Assembly (NCBI GenBank): GCA_016699675.1
Contig: CP064985.1
Coordinates: 1,736,001-1,800,000, forward strand
Source of the DNA: Austwickia sp.
GTDB lineage: Bacteria > Actinomycetota > Actinomycetes > Actinomycetales > Dermatophilaceae
Length of the DNA stretch: 64,000 nt
Reading direction: 5' to 3'
Shown here: positions 34,355 to 43,729 of the stretch, one piece after another
Layout: the number at the start of each line of letters is the position of its first letter
Position numbering within the stretch: the stretch's first letter is position 1
Notes under the pieces: model-generated
What the model was told of the DNA's origin: nothing
The model's input: the letters and a program-made list of their open reading frames with translations, nothing else
Databases searched by the model: none
Translations under genes and position numbers: made by a program

Positions 34355-35140
34355 TCAGCCTTGCGTGGTCGCCCCCGACGACGGCTGCGCGGGCTGGGTC
34401 TGTCCCGGCTGAGTCTGACCCGGCTGAGTCTGACCCTGTTGGCCGCGCGCGTGGCCGCCCCTGCCGCCGGGACCGCCCGGGCCGCCCATGCGGGCTTGGG
34501 ACTGCGTGATCGTGGCGAGGTCGGCGCTGACCTCGACGTGCACCCGGGCACCGTCCTTGGAAGCCATCACGTCATAGCTGCCGTCGGCATCCTTCATCAC
34601 CCGCTGGACCGACAGCGCCGCGTCCTTCGCGGTGACCGCGGCGGTCACCTTGGTGGCCTCATCGCCGGTCACCTCGGTGTGCTGTCCCATGCCCTTGCCG
34701 TCACGGCCCGGTCCGCCCGGTCCGCCCGGGCGCCCCGGACGCTCGGTGATCGTCGCCAGGTCGGCGCTGACCTCGAAGCAGGTGTTCTGGCCGTTCTTCG
34801 TCGCCATGACGTCATAGCTGCCGTCGGGGTCCTTCTCGACCTTGGTGACGGTGACGGCGGCATCCTTGGCCTTCACCGCGTCGCCGACCTTGGTGGCCTC
34901 GTCACCGGTCACCGCCGTGTGCTGGTGCGCCGGTCCCCTCCGCTCCTGCCGGCCCTGGCCGCTCTGGTCGCCGGTGCCGGCGCTCGCCGTACCGTTGCCC
35001 GGCGTCGCGGAACCGGTCGCCGCGGGCGGCGTCGGGGCGGGGGTGTTCGTGGCGGCGTGCGCCACCGCGGCGCCGCCGATGATCGTCAACCCGGCGACGA
35101 CCGCGCCGGCCGTCGAGAGGGCGCGCTTGGTGGTGGACAT
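34355..35140 (-). CDS. Secreted protein with two PepSY-like repeats and a QTQPG tail
   Basis: 261 residues, ATG at 35140 with gaggag upstream. A signal peptide (GAVVAGLTIIGGAAVAHA) and a Thr/Pro/Gly-rich spacer precede two copies of a 60-residue domain: VTGDEATKVGDAVKAKDAAVTVTKVEKDPDGSYDVMAT and VTGDEATKVTAAVTAKDAALSVQRVMKDADGSYDVMAS, each ending EVSADLATIT. The domains resemble PepSY-type folds. Gly/Pro-rich linkers follow each copy, then GQTQPGQTQPGQTQP. Function is unknown; PepSY proteins are often extracytoplasmic inhibitors or binders. Confidence 0.75.
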   Translation of the reverse strand: MSTTKRALSTAGAVVAGLTIIGGAAVAHAATNTPAPTPPAATGSATPGNGTASAGTGDQSGQGRQERRGPAHQHTAVTGDEATKVGDAVKAKDAAVTVTKVEKDPDGSYDVMATKNGQNTCFEVSADLATITERPGRPGGPGGPGRDGKGMGQHTEVTGDEATKVTAAVTAKDAALSVQRVMKDADGSYDVMASKDGARVHVEVSADLATITQSQARMGGPGGPGGRGGHARGQQGQTQPGQTQPGQTQPAQPSSGATTQG

Positions 35141-35484
35141 GAGACTCCTCGAGAGATGGGTACAGAAATCGGGTGGTGCGGGTGGAGCCACGAGCCGGGG
35201 AACCGAACTTCTTGGCTCTCCTTCACGGTCGGCTCCGGCCCTGTCGCCGTTCCCTGGCGTCCATAGGCGCAGCCTGTGAATTCGGGCACTTCCTGTGACC
35301 TCGCCGATGGCCCTGCCCACGCACTCGCCGATGCAGGGCCTCGACACAAAGCGTCGACGGAGCCGCCGATGCACGCTCAGGGCGCGCCCGCCGCACCTCC
35401 GCGCCGGCCAGCGTCTCCCGTTGCGGCCCAGGCCGGCCCGTCGAAGGGTGGGTCCTCTCGCGGGCAATCCCCCGGGGGGTTAGC
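35141..35484. other. Divergent intergenic region with inverted repeats (344 bases)
   Basis: No gene is supported. The region separates the minus-strand PepSY-like gene from the AAA ATPase gene. An inverted repeat GAGCCA/TGGCTC lies around 35186-35219 and encloses cgagccggggaaccgaacttct. A repeated cctgtga element occurs near 35273 and 35293. These may form a structured leader of either gene, but I could not match a known riboswitch. GTG 35485 has a ggggggt ribosome site. Confidence 0.4.
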
Positions 35485-36882
35485 GTGACCAAGGTGAGCG
35501 AGACACCGGGCATCCGTACCGTCGGCGAGCTGCGCGCGAGCGGCCACCGCGACAAGCACCTGCGCGAAGAAATCCGCGACAACCTGCTGGCCATGCTGCG
35601 CGAGGGTCGGGATCCCTGGCCGGGCCTGCACGGCTTCGAGGCCACGGTCATCCCGCAGGTCGAGCGGGCCCTGCTCGCCGGGCACGACATCGTGCTGCTG
35701 GGCGAGCGCGGCCAGGGCAAGACCCGGTTGCTGCGGAGCCTCGTGGGGTTGCTCGACGAGTGGACCCCGGTCATCGAGGGCTCCGAGCTGGGCGAGCACC
35801 CGTACGCCCCGATCACCCACGAATCCCGCCGTCGCGCGCTGGGGTCGGGCGACCGGCTGCCGGTCGCGTGGAAGCACCGGGACGAGCGGTACGCCGAGAA
35901 ACTGGCCACCCCGGACACCAGCGTCGGCGACCTGATCGGCGACGTCGACCCGATGCGGGTGGCGGAGGGGCGCCGCCTCGGCGACCCGGAGACCATCCAC
36001 TTCGGCCTGATCCCGCGCAGCCACCGCGGCATCGTCGCGATCAACGAGCTGCCCGACCTGGCCGAACGGATTCAGGTGGCCATGCTCAACGTCATGGAGG
36101 AGCGGGACATCCAGATCCGCGGGTACGTGCTGCGGCTGCCCCTCGACGTGCTGGTCGTGGCGAGCGCCAACCCCGAGGACTACACGAACCGCGGCCGCAT
36201 CATCACGCCGCTGAAGGACCGCTTCGGCGCCGAGATCCGCACGCACTACCCGGTGGAGCTCACCGACGAGGTGGCGGTGATCCGGCAGGAGGCGACGCTC
36301 GTCGCCGACGTGCCCGACTACCTGGTCGAGATCCTCGCTCGGTTCACCCGCGCGCTGCGCGAGTCCAGCGCGGTCGACCAGCGCTCCGGGGTCTCCGCGC
36401 GGTTCTCGATCGCGGGCGCCGAGACGATCGCGGCGGCCGCGCTGCACCGGGCGACCGCGCAGAACGAGCCGGAGGCGGTGGCCCGCGTGGTCGACCTGCA
36501 GACGGCCGTCGCGGTGCTGGGCGGCAAGGTCGAGTTCGAGACCGGCGAGGAGGGCCGGGAGAAGGACCACCTCACCCACATGCTCCGCACGGCCACGGCG
36601 GCCACCGCCCGCGAGCGACTGGCGGGCATCGACCTCTCCCCGCTGATCGGGGCGCTCGACGGCGGCGTCATGGTGGTGACCGGCGAGCAGATCACCGCCG
36701 CGGCGTTCCTCGACGAGCTGCCCGACCTGCCGGACTCCCCGCTCTACAACGAGGTCTGCGAGCGCCTCGGCGCCCGCACCGACGGCGAGCGCGCCAGCGC
36801 CCTGGAGCTGGTCCTGGAGGCGCTGTTCCTCGCCCGAAAGGTCGCCAAGGAGACCGAGGGCGGCAGGACGGTGTACGGGTGA
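35485..36882 (+). CDS. MoxR/Mg-chelatase-like AAA+ ATPase
   Basis: 465 residues, GTG at 35485 (GTG 35494 is an alternative). Walker A is LLGERGQGKTR (residues 73-80), the Walker B region is GIVAINELPDLAERIQVAMLNVMEERDIQI, and sensor 1 is VLVVASANPEDYTNRGRIITPLKDRF, as in Mg-chelatase I subunits and MoxR proteins. The C-terminal third is helical lid. It is followed by a VWA gene 245 bases downstream. MoxR AAA and VWA proteins act together as chaperone-like activators or metal-insertion machines; the client is unknown. Confidence 0.88.
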   Translation: MTKVSETPGIRTVGELRASGHRDKHLREEIRDNLLAMLREGRDPWPGLHGFEATVIPQVERALLAGHDIVLLGERGQGKTRLLRSLVGLLDEWTPVIEGSELGEHPYAPITHESRRRALGSGDRLPVAWKHRDERYAEKLATPDTSVGDLIGDVDPMRVAEGRRLGDPETIHFGLIPRSHRGIVAINELPDLAERIQVAMLNVMEERDIQIRGYVLRLPLDVLVVASANPEDYTNRGRIITPLKDRFGAEIRTHYPVELTDEVAVIRQEATLVADVPDYLVEILARFTRALRESSAVDQRSGVSARFSIAGAETIAAAALHRATAQNEPEAVARVVDLQTAVAVLGGKVEFETGEEGREKDHLTHMLRTATAATARERLAGIDLSPLIGALDGGVMVVTGEQITAAAFLDELPDLPDSPLYNEVCERLGARTDGERASALELVLEALFLARKVAKETEGGRTVYG

Positions 36883-36903
36883 GGAATGCCGCCGGGGAGC
36901 CGT

Positions 36904-36985
36904 GCTGGTGCAACCGCCGCCAGCCGACACGGTGCGCTGGTGCACGGCCGCCAGCCGACCCGGCGCGCTGGCACCACCCGCCTCC
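36904..36985 (+). repeat. Tandem repeat, period 31-32 bp, about 2.5 copies
   Basis: Copies beginning GCTGGTGCAACCGCCGCCAG (36904), GCTGGTGCACGGCCGCCAGC (36936) and GCTGGCACCACCCGCC (36967). Each unit continues with cagccgac-c-gg-gc. The repeats start 22 bases after the ATPase stop and end just before the long hairpin at 36998. GC-rich and partly palindromic units (ccgccgccagc). Function unknown. Confidence 0.55.
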
Positions 36986-36997
36986 GGGCATCTAATG

Positions 36998-37059
36998 GGC
37001 AGCTGTCAGGGCAGGTTATTGGTCGTGATCACAGCGCGTAACCTGCCCTGACAGTTGCC
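36998..37059. terminator. Long hairpin between the AAA ATPase and VWA genes
   Basis: CTGTCAGGGCAGGTTA (37003-37018) and its exact complement (37039-37054) give a perfect 16-bp stem. This is extended by GGCA/TGCC (36998-37001, 37056-37059) with one G-T pair to about 21 bp. The 20-nt loop holds the palindrome GTGATCAC. It could terminate the ATPase transcript or act as a regulatory element before the VWA gene (ATG 37127). Confidence 0.6.
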
Positions 37060-37126
37060 ATCACGCGAGACCGGTAGGACGCACGCGGTCCGCGCCGGAA
37101 CCCCACGGATCGGAGAGGAGTTGGCG

Positions 37127-39166
37127 ATGACCGATCGACGCGGGGAGGGCTGGGCGCGGTACGGCCGCTACGACGGCGGGCCCGACCCGCTCGCGCCTCC
37201 GGTGGACCTGTCCGAGGCGCTCGACGCCATCGGCGAGGACGTCATGGGCGGGCGCTCGCCGGAGGGCGCCATGCGCGAGTACCTGCGCCGCGGCGGCAAG
37301 GACCGCACGGGCCTGGACGACCTGGCCCGGCGCGTCAACGCCCGGCGCAAGGAGCTGCTCAAGGAGAACAAGCTCGACGGGACCCTCCAGGACATCAAGG
37401 AGCTGCTCGACCAGGCCGTGCTCGCCGAGCGCGGCCAGCTCGCCCGCGACGTGACGATGAACGACGACGACCGCACGTTCCGCGAGATGCGCATCAACAA
37501 CCTCTCGCCGTCGACGGCCTCGGCGGTGCGCGAGCTGTCGGACTACGACTGGGCCAGCCAGGAGGCCCGGGAGCGCTTCGAGCAGATCAAGGACCTGCTC
37601 GGCCGCGAGCAGCTCGACGCCCGGTTCAAGGGCATGAAGCAGGCCCTGGAGAACGCCACCGACGCCGACCGCCAACGCGTCCAGGACATGCTCGCCGTCC
37701 TCAACGAGCTGCTGGAGAAGCGCAACCGGGGCGAGGACACCGACGCCGATTTCCAGAACTTCATGGCCAAGCACGGCGACTTCTTCCCGGACAACCCGCA
37801 GAACCTCGACGAGCTCGTCGACCAGCTCGCCGAACGCTCGGCCGCGGCCCAGCGGATGCTCAACTCGATGACGGAGGAGCAGCGCCGCGAGCTGATGGAG
37901 CTGTCGGCGCAGGCGTTCGGCAGCCCCGAGCTGATGGAGTCGCTGCAGCGCCTCGACGGCAATCTGCAGCAGCTCCGCCCTGGCGAGGACTGGACCGGCA
38001 GCCAGCGCTTCGACGGGGAGCAGGGCCTGGGCCTCGGCGACGGCACCGGCGTGCTGCAGGATCTCGCCGACCTCGACGCGCTCTCAGAGCAGCTCTCGCA
38101 GAGCTACGACGGCTCCCGGCTCGCGGACCTGGATCTGGACGCGCTGGAGCGGCAACTCGGCGAGGACGCCGCGGTCGACGCGCGGACCCTGCGCGAGCTG
38201 GAGCGCCAGTTGCGCGAGTCCGGCTACCTCAAGCGGGCCTCCGACGGCTCGCTGCGGCTGTCCCCGAAGGCCATGCGGCGGCTCGGCAAGGAGCTGTTGA
38301 AGGACGCCGCGGGCCGCCTGTCGGCGCGGCAGGGCCAGCGCGACTCCCGCCTGGCGGGCGCCGCCGGGGAGCGCAGCGGTGCCACCCGGGAATGGCAGTT
38401 CGGGGACACCGAACCGTGGGATGTCACGCGGACGGTGGGCAATGCCGTACGCCGTACGGTCGCCGAAGGCCGCGACCCCCGCGACGGACTGCGCATCGAC
38501 ATGCGCGACATCGAGGTCACCGAGACCGAGGCCCGGACGCGCAGCTGCGTGGCGCTGCTCGTGGACACGTCGTACTCGATGGCCCTCGACGGCCGCTGGG
38601 TGCCCATGAAGCGCACCGCGCTCGCCCTGCACCAGCTGATCTCGAGCCGGTTCCGGGGCGACCACCTGCAGCTGATCGCCTTCGCCCGGCACGCCCAGGT
38701 CATGGACATCGAGGAACTGACCGCGCTCGATGCGATGTGGGACAAGGGCACCAACCTGCACCACGGCCTGCTCCTGGCGAACCGACACTTCCGCAAGCAC
38801 CCGGGGGAGCAGCCGGTGCTGCTGGTGGTGACCGACGGCGAGCCGACCGCGCACCTGCTCGGCGACGGGCAGGCGTGGTTCTCCTACCCGCCGCACCCGC
38901 TGACGATCACCTCGACGGTGCGGGAGCTGGAGAACGCCCGACGCCTCGGCGCGCAGGCCACGTTCTTCCGGCTCGGCGAGGATCCCGGCCTGGCCCGGTT
39001 CGTCGACCAGATGGCGGCGCGCGTGGACGGCCGGGTGGTCGCGCCGGAGCTGGACGACCTCGGCGCGGCGGTGGTGGGCAGCTACCTGGGGGCGCGCACG
39101 GGCATGTACGGCGGGGGCGCGCACCTCTCGGACTGGTACGGCGGGCGGGGTTTCTGGGCGGGCTGA
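37127..39166 (+). CDS. VWA domain protein, partner of the MoxR-like ATPase
   Basis: 679 residues from the ATG at 37127, with ggagaggag upstream. The first about 430 residues are highly charged and helical (NARRKELLKENKLDGTLQDIKELLDQAV; SSRFRG-type helices), probably a coiled-coil scaffold. The C-terminal von Willebrand A domain (about 470-650) has the MIDAS motif ALLVDTSYSMALDG (DxSxS), with T in WDKGTNLHHGL and D in LLVVTDGEPTAHL. No signal peptide, so it acts in the cytoplasm with the ATPase encoded upstream, as in CoxD/CoxE or ChlI/ChlD pairs. Confidence 0.85.
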   Translation: MTDRRGEGWARYGRYDGGPDPLAPPVDLSEALDAIGEDVMGGRSPEGAMREYLRRGGKDRTGLDDLARRVNARRKELLKENKLDGTLQDIKELLDQAVLAERGQLARDVTMNDDDRTFREMRINNLSPSTASAVRELSDYDWASQEARERFEQIKDLLGREQLDARFKGMKQALENATDADRQRVQDMLAVLNELLEKRNRGEDTDADFQNFMAKHGDFFPDNPQNLDELVDQLAERSAAAQRMLNSMTEEQRRELMELSAQAFGSPELMESLQRLDGNLQQLRPGEDWTGSQRFDGEQGLGLGDGTGVLQDLADLDALSEQLSQSYDGSRLADLDLDALERQLGEDAAVDARTLRELERQLRESGYLKRASDGSLRLSPKAMRRLGKELLKDAAGRLSARQGQRDSRLAGAAGERSGATREWQFGDTEPWDVTRTVGNAVRRTVAEGRDPRDGLRIDMRDIEVTETEARTRSCVALLVDTSYSMALDGRWVPMKRTALALHQLISSRFRGDHLQLIAFARHAQVMDIEELTALDAMWDKGTNLHHGLLLANRHFRKHPGEQPVLLVVTDGEPTAHLLGDGQAWFSYPPHPLTITSTVRELENARRLGAQATFFRLGEDPGLARFVDQMAARVDGRVVAPELDDLGAAVVGSYLGARTGMYGGGAHLSDWYGGRGFWAG

Positions 39167-39172
39167 GCCGCT

Positions 39173-39191
39173 CCGGGGCGGGCCGCCCCGG
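39173..39191. terminator. Possible GC hairpin after the VWA gene
   Basis: CCGGGGCGG-g-CCGCCCCGG (39173-39191), about 8 bp of pure G-C stem, 6 bases after the stop. A second feature in the following 210-base gap is the near-palindrome AGCGGGTTAACCGCT (39307-39321), perhaps an operator of the protease gene. Confidence 0.4.
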
Positions 39192-39401
39192 CCTTGGCCC
39201 CCGCCCGGCCGGACGACGCCCGGCCGGCCGGACCCGCGCCGCGTTCAGCGGCGGGTAAATTCCCCCGCGCAATCCTGGCGGCCTCGGCGAGTTGCCGTGT
39301 GGGCCAAGCGGGTTAACCGCTAGGAAGGGCGCGGCAGGGACGCCTGGCAACGAGCTCACGCCCGTCGGCACCGCGGCGCCCTCCTCCGACAGAGAGGTCC
39401 C

Positions 39402-40715
39402 GTGATGGCGAACTTCCGCAAGCCCGGCCTGGCCGCAGCCCTCGCCACGGGGGTCGCCGTCGCGCTGGCCGGCCTCGGCTCCGGCCCGGCCGGCGCGCTC
39501 AGCGCCGTGGACAACGACCCCACCCCGCTGCCCGCGCCGGTCAAGGCCCGGGCGCAGGCGTTCGAAGGGGGCAAGGACACCCCCGCCGCGAAGGACAAGA
39601 TGAGCAGCCACAGCCAGGAGCTGCTCATCGAGGCGCAGTCGGCCGGCAAGGCCAAGGTGACGGTGATGGTGCTGACCGCCAAGGGGGGCACGGCGCCCGT
39701 GGTGGAGCAGCTTAAGCAGCTCGGCGCCACCGTGGGCTACACCCACGACCGGACCGGCTACGTCCGCGCGACGCTGCCCACCGGCAAGGCCCTCGAGATC
39801 ACGCGCATCGACCAGGTGCAGCACGTCGACCTCGACGAGATGCTGCAGGTCCCCGACCCCGCCCCCGACCCGCAGGGCGCCGGGGGCGCGGCCGCCGGCG
39901 CCCCGCACCCGTGGACCGGGCCGTCGCCGACCACGCCGGCGGTCAACCCCTACCTCCCCACGGCCGACACGGGGGCGGTGCAGTTCAAGCGGGACAACCC
40001 GACGTACGACGGCCGGGGCGTCACGATCGGGGTCCTCGACTCGGGCGTCGACCTGGACCATCCGGGCCTGCAGCAGACGACGACCGGCGAGCGGAAGATC
40101 ACCAACTGGATCACGGTCACCGATCCGCTCACGGAGGGCGACGGCACCTGGCGCGCCATGATCACGCGGGTCAAGGGCCGGACCGCGGCGTACGGCACGT
40201 ACGACTGGGTCCTGCCCGACCGGCCCGGCGCCGACTTCGCGATCAGCATGTTCCGCGAGTCCACCGCCGCGGCCAACGAGGAATTCAAGGGCGACATCGA
40301 CCGCGACGGCCGGACGAACGGGGCGTGGGGGATCCTCTACGACTACGCCACCGGTGACATCTGGGTCGACGTCAACGGCAACCACGACTTCACCGACGAC
40401 ACGATGATGCGGCCCTACCGGGAGCGCTACGACGTGGGGCACTTCGGCACGGACGACCCGGCCACCCCGCTGCACGAGGCCGCCCCCTTCGTCGTGGAGT
40501 TCCGCAAGGGCGTCGACCTCACCCCCGCCGGGCGTGCCGGTGAGACCGCCGACTTCGTCAACATCGGCGTCGTGTCGAGCGCGCACGGGACGCACGTGGC
40601 CGGGATCGCCGCGGCAAGATCCCGGGGTGGGCCATGGAGGGGGTGGCCCCGGGCGCCAAGCTCGTCTCGGCCAAGGCCTGCCTCTTCGCGGGGGGCTGCA
40701 CCGTCGTCGCGCTGA
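39402..40715 (+). pseudogene. Subtilisin-like serine protease, N-terminal part (frameshifted gene)
   Basis: Best start ATG 39405 with gagagg upstream (GTG 39402 abuts it). Signal peptide (GLAAALATGVAVALAGLGSGPAGA), inhibitor-like prodomain (KVTVMVLTAKGGTAPVVEQLKQLGA), then the S8 catalytic domain with Asp212 in VTIGVLDSGVDLDHPG and His394 in SSAHGTHVAGIAA. After Ala403 (40611-40613) the frame is lost and runs through unrelated Arg/Pro-rich text to 40715. The continuation lies in the -1 frame from 40613. A missing G in gcgggcaag (read here as gcggcaag) would explain this; it may be a sequencing error or a real mutation. Confidence 0.8.
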
Positions 40716-42742
40716 CCGAGGGCATGATCGAGCTGGTCGCGAACCAGCACGTCGACGTCGTGAACCTCTCCATCGGTGGCCTGCCGGCGCTCAACGACGG
40801 CAACAACGCCCGCTCGGCGCTCTACAACCGGCTCATCGACGAATACGGCGTACAGCTCTTCGTCTCCGCGGGCAACAGCGGGCCCGGCGGCAACACGATC
40901 GGCGATCCGTCGGTGGCCACCGACGTCGTCAGCGTCGCCGCCGGCGCCTCCAAGGACACCTGGCTGGCCAACTACGGCGCCGCCGCGACGGCCGCCTATT
41001 GGGTGCAGAACTACTCCTCGCACGGCCCGCGGGAGGACGGTGGGTTCAAGCCCAACCTCATGGCGCCCGGCTCCGCGATCAGCTTCGTGCCGATGTTCTG
41101 GAAGGCGGATCAGCTGGCGGAGGCCGGCTACACCGTGGCGCCCGGTTTCGCGATGTTCAACGGCACCTCGATGGCCAGCCCGCAGGCGACCGGCGGGGCG
41201 GCGTTGCTGCTGTCCGGGGCCCGGCAGAGCGACCTCGCGGTGACCCCGCGCCTGCTGCGCGCCTCGCTCTACGCGACGGCGGACTTCATCCCGGACGTGC
41301 CGGCCGACGCCCAGGGCAACGGGCTGCTGCGGGTCGACCGGGCCTGGCCGGTGCTCAAGCGCTCCCCCAAGGTGGACAACGCCTACACCGTCGCCGCCCC
41401 CGTGTGCTCGGCGCTCGGCAACCTGCTCGCGACCCCGAACAAGGGGCAGGGCGTCTACAACCGCTGCCCGGCGGGGGCCGGCGGGCACCAGGTGGGCGAG
41501 GCCAAGACGTACGACGTGACGATCACGCGCACCGCCGGCCCCGCCAACGACGTCACCCACGCGCTGCGCTGGGTCGGCAACGACGGCACGTTCAGCTCCG
41601 CGCGCACCGTCGACCTTCCGCTCGGGACCCCGGTCACGGTGAAGGTCACCGCCACCCCGCAGTCCACCGGCGACCACTCCGCCATCCTCAACGTCGACGT
41701 GCCGGGCGCGATCGTGCACGGCGCGCAGCTGATGGCGTCGGTCGTGGTGGCCGATTCCCTCGAGGCGGCGCCCTACACGGCGTCGATGTCCGGAACCGTC
41801 GAGCGGGTGCGCACCCGGAGCATGTTCGTGACCGTGCCCAAGGGGGCCAAGGCGCTGCAGGTGAACCTCGGCGGCCTCGCGTCCGGCTCGATGGTCCGCT
41901 TCCTCGCCATCAACCCGTACGGCGTCCCCATGGACGCCTACTCCGGGGCGGGGGCCAAGTCCTGCTTCAGCAACGTCGCCGACGCGGCGATCTGCGCGCC
42001 GAACTCGCGGGCCTACCTCAACCCGCTGCCCGGCGTGTGGGAGATCCAGGTGGACGCGAGCCGCCGTACGCCCCTGACCGCCAACCCCTTCCGGGTGACC
42101 GCCGCCGTCCAGGGGGTCGTGGTCACGCCCGCCACCCAGACGCTGGAGTCCGCGACCATCGGCACGCCGGTGCTCCTGAAGTGGACCGTCGAGAACCGGT
42201 TCGGCGACGCCACGGTCACGGGCAAGGGCGGACCCCTCGGGTCGGCCCGCTCGGACCGCCCGACGATCGCCCAGGGTGAGACGCGCACCACCGTCGTCGC
42301 CGTGCCCGCCGGGACGGCCCGCCTCGACGTGAAGATCGGCAACCCCGGCGACAAGTCCGCCGATCTCGACCTCTACCTCAAGGACTCCGCGGGCAACGTC
42401 GTGGCGATGTCCGCGGACGGGGACGCCGAGGAGGCGGTGAGCATTCCGAACCCGAAGGCCGACGCGTACACGATCGAGGTCGACGGGTACGACGCGGGCC
42501 CGACCGGGAAGACCGCCTACGACTACCTGGACGTCTTCTACGGGTCCGGGCTCGGCACGCTGAGCGTCGATCCCAAGACCGTGCCGCTGCGCAAGGGCGA
42601 GCAGACGACCATGACCGGCACGATCACCGCCGCGGCGCGGCCCGCGGAGGGCCGCAGGCTCTTCGGGGAGTTCCGGGTGGTCAACTCCGAGGGCACCGTG
42701 CTCGGCACCGGCGAGGTGGTGATCGCCGAGGTCAAGGGCTGA
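40613..42742 (+). pseudogene. Subtilisin-like serine protease, C-terminal part (frameshifted gene)
   Basis: Continuation of the gene starting at 39405, in the -1 frame: GKIPGWAMEGVAPGAKLVSAKAC directly follows HGTHVAGIAA in sense. It contains the oxyanion Asn (FVSAGNSGPGG) and the catalytic Ser in FNGTSMASPQATGGAALL. Long C-terminal beta-rich regions follow (about 350 residues), ending in a PPC-like stretch (ADLDLYLKDSAGNVVAMSADGDAEEAVSIPNPKADAYTIEVDGYD). With the frame restored the protein would be about 1,112 residues, a secreted S8 peptidase. An internal ATG at 40634 exists but would not give an active enzyme. Confidence 0.8.
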
Positions 42743-42769
42743 GGCGGGGTCGGCGGGTAGCGTGCCGGT

Positions 42770-43606
42770 ATGAGGTGCGCCGCAGCGACGACGTACGTCG
42801 TGCCGCCGAGCTCCCTGGCCCGCCGCACCCTGCTGACCGAGACGGCCCTGGTGCTCGGCGTGAGCCTGGGCGCCCCGGCCGTCTGGTCGATCCTGAGCAT
42901 CGTCCGCCGGCTGACGGATCGGGTCGCGCTGTCGGCGCAGACGTCGACGATGAACAACTCGGTCACGCCGGACCGGCCCTGGCTTGACCTCGCCTACCAG
43001 CTCGCGGGGATCGGGCTCGCCCTCGTGCCGGTGGGGCTGGCGCTGCATCTGCTCGCCCGCGACGGCGTACCGCCCGGCGCCCTCGGGCTGAGCCGGCGCA
43101 CCGCGGGTGGCGACGTCGCCCGCGAGGCCGCCCAGGGCGCCGCCGGGAACGTCTCCCGGGACGTCGTCCGGGGTGTGGCCCTGGCCGCGCTCGTCGGGAT
43201 CCCCGGGCTCGGCTTCTATCTCGCGGCCCGGGCGCTCGGGGCGAACACCACGGTGGCCGCGGCGAACCTCGCGCCGGTCTGGTGGGCCGTGCCCGTGCTG
43301 ATCCTCGCCGCCGCCCAGAACGCGGTGCTGGAGGAGGTGGTGATGATCGGGTACCTGCTCACGCGCTGGCGCCAGGCCGGCTGCTCGGCCGTCGCCGCCG
43401 TGGTGGGATCGGCGGTCATCCGCGGGACCTACCACCTCTACCAGGGCTTCGGCGGTTTTCTCGGCAATCTCGCCATGGGGTTGCTCTTCGGCTGGCTCCA
43501 CACGCGCCGGCCCCGCGTCGGTCCCCTGATCGTGGCGCACACCCTGCTCGACGTCGTGGCTTTCGTCGGGTACGCCGCGCTGCGCGGCCACGTCTCCTGG
43601 CTCTGA
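42770..43606 (+). CDS. CPBP family intramembrane metalloprotease
   Basis: 278 residues, ATG at 42770, with TAGCGT at 42758-42763 and no ribosome site (leaderless type). Six or more membrane segments. CPBP/Abi motif 1 is NAVLEEVVMIGYLLTRWR (paired Glu) and motif 2 is RGTYHLYQGFGGFLGNLAMGLLFGWLH, with His in the last helix (IVAHTLLDVVAF). The family includes type II CAAX prenyl proteases and bacteriocin self-immunity proteins; the substrate is unknown. Confidence 0.88.
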   Translation: MRCAAATTYVVPPSSLARRTLLTETALVLGVSLGAPAVWSILSIVRRLTDRVALSAQTSTMNNSVTPDRPWLDLAYQLAGIGLALVPVGLALHLLARDGVPPGALGLSRRTAGGDVAREAAQGAAGNVSRDVVRGVALAALVGIPGLGFYLAARALGANTTVAAANLAPVWWAVPVLILAAAQNAVLEEVVMIGYLLTRWRQAGCSAVAAVVGSAVIRGTYHLYQGFGGFLGNLAMGLLFGWLHTRRPRVGPLIVAHTLLDVVAFVGYAALRGHVSWL

Positions 43607-43729
43607 GCACCCGCCTCCGCCGCGGCGCACCCCGGCGCGCTGTTGGACGCTCGCCCAAGAGAGCCTCTACGGTAGGAAATCGACGTCCAAAGGGGAAGGC
43701 GTCGACGTACGAACCTCAGGGGGCACGGC

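Noticed and set aside
35180..35320. Possible c-di-AMP (ydaO) riboswitch because of gagccggggaaccgaacttcttgg on the plus strand
   Set aside because: The expected downstream GGTGAA and terminal conserved blocks are absent, and the downstream gene is an ATPase rather than a wall hydrolase. Kept only as a generic structured-leader note.
36904..36985. Short CRISPR-like array
   Set aside because: Only 2.5 units that are continuous repeats without spacers.
40611..40620. Programmed -1 frameshift in the subtilase gene
   Set aside because: No X-XXY-YYZ heptamer and no following structure of note; one missing G is simpler.
40427..43630. Very long minus-strand open frame (over 1,000 codons) opposite the subtilase and CPBP genes
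   Set aside because: Composition is typical of an antisense frame in high-GC DNA (Arg, Gly, His rich), and the opposite strand encodes recognisable protease domains.
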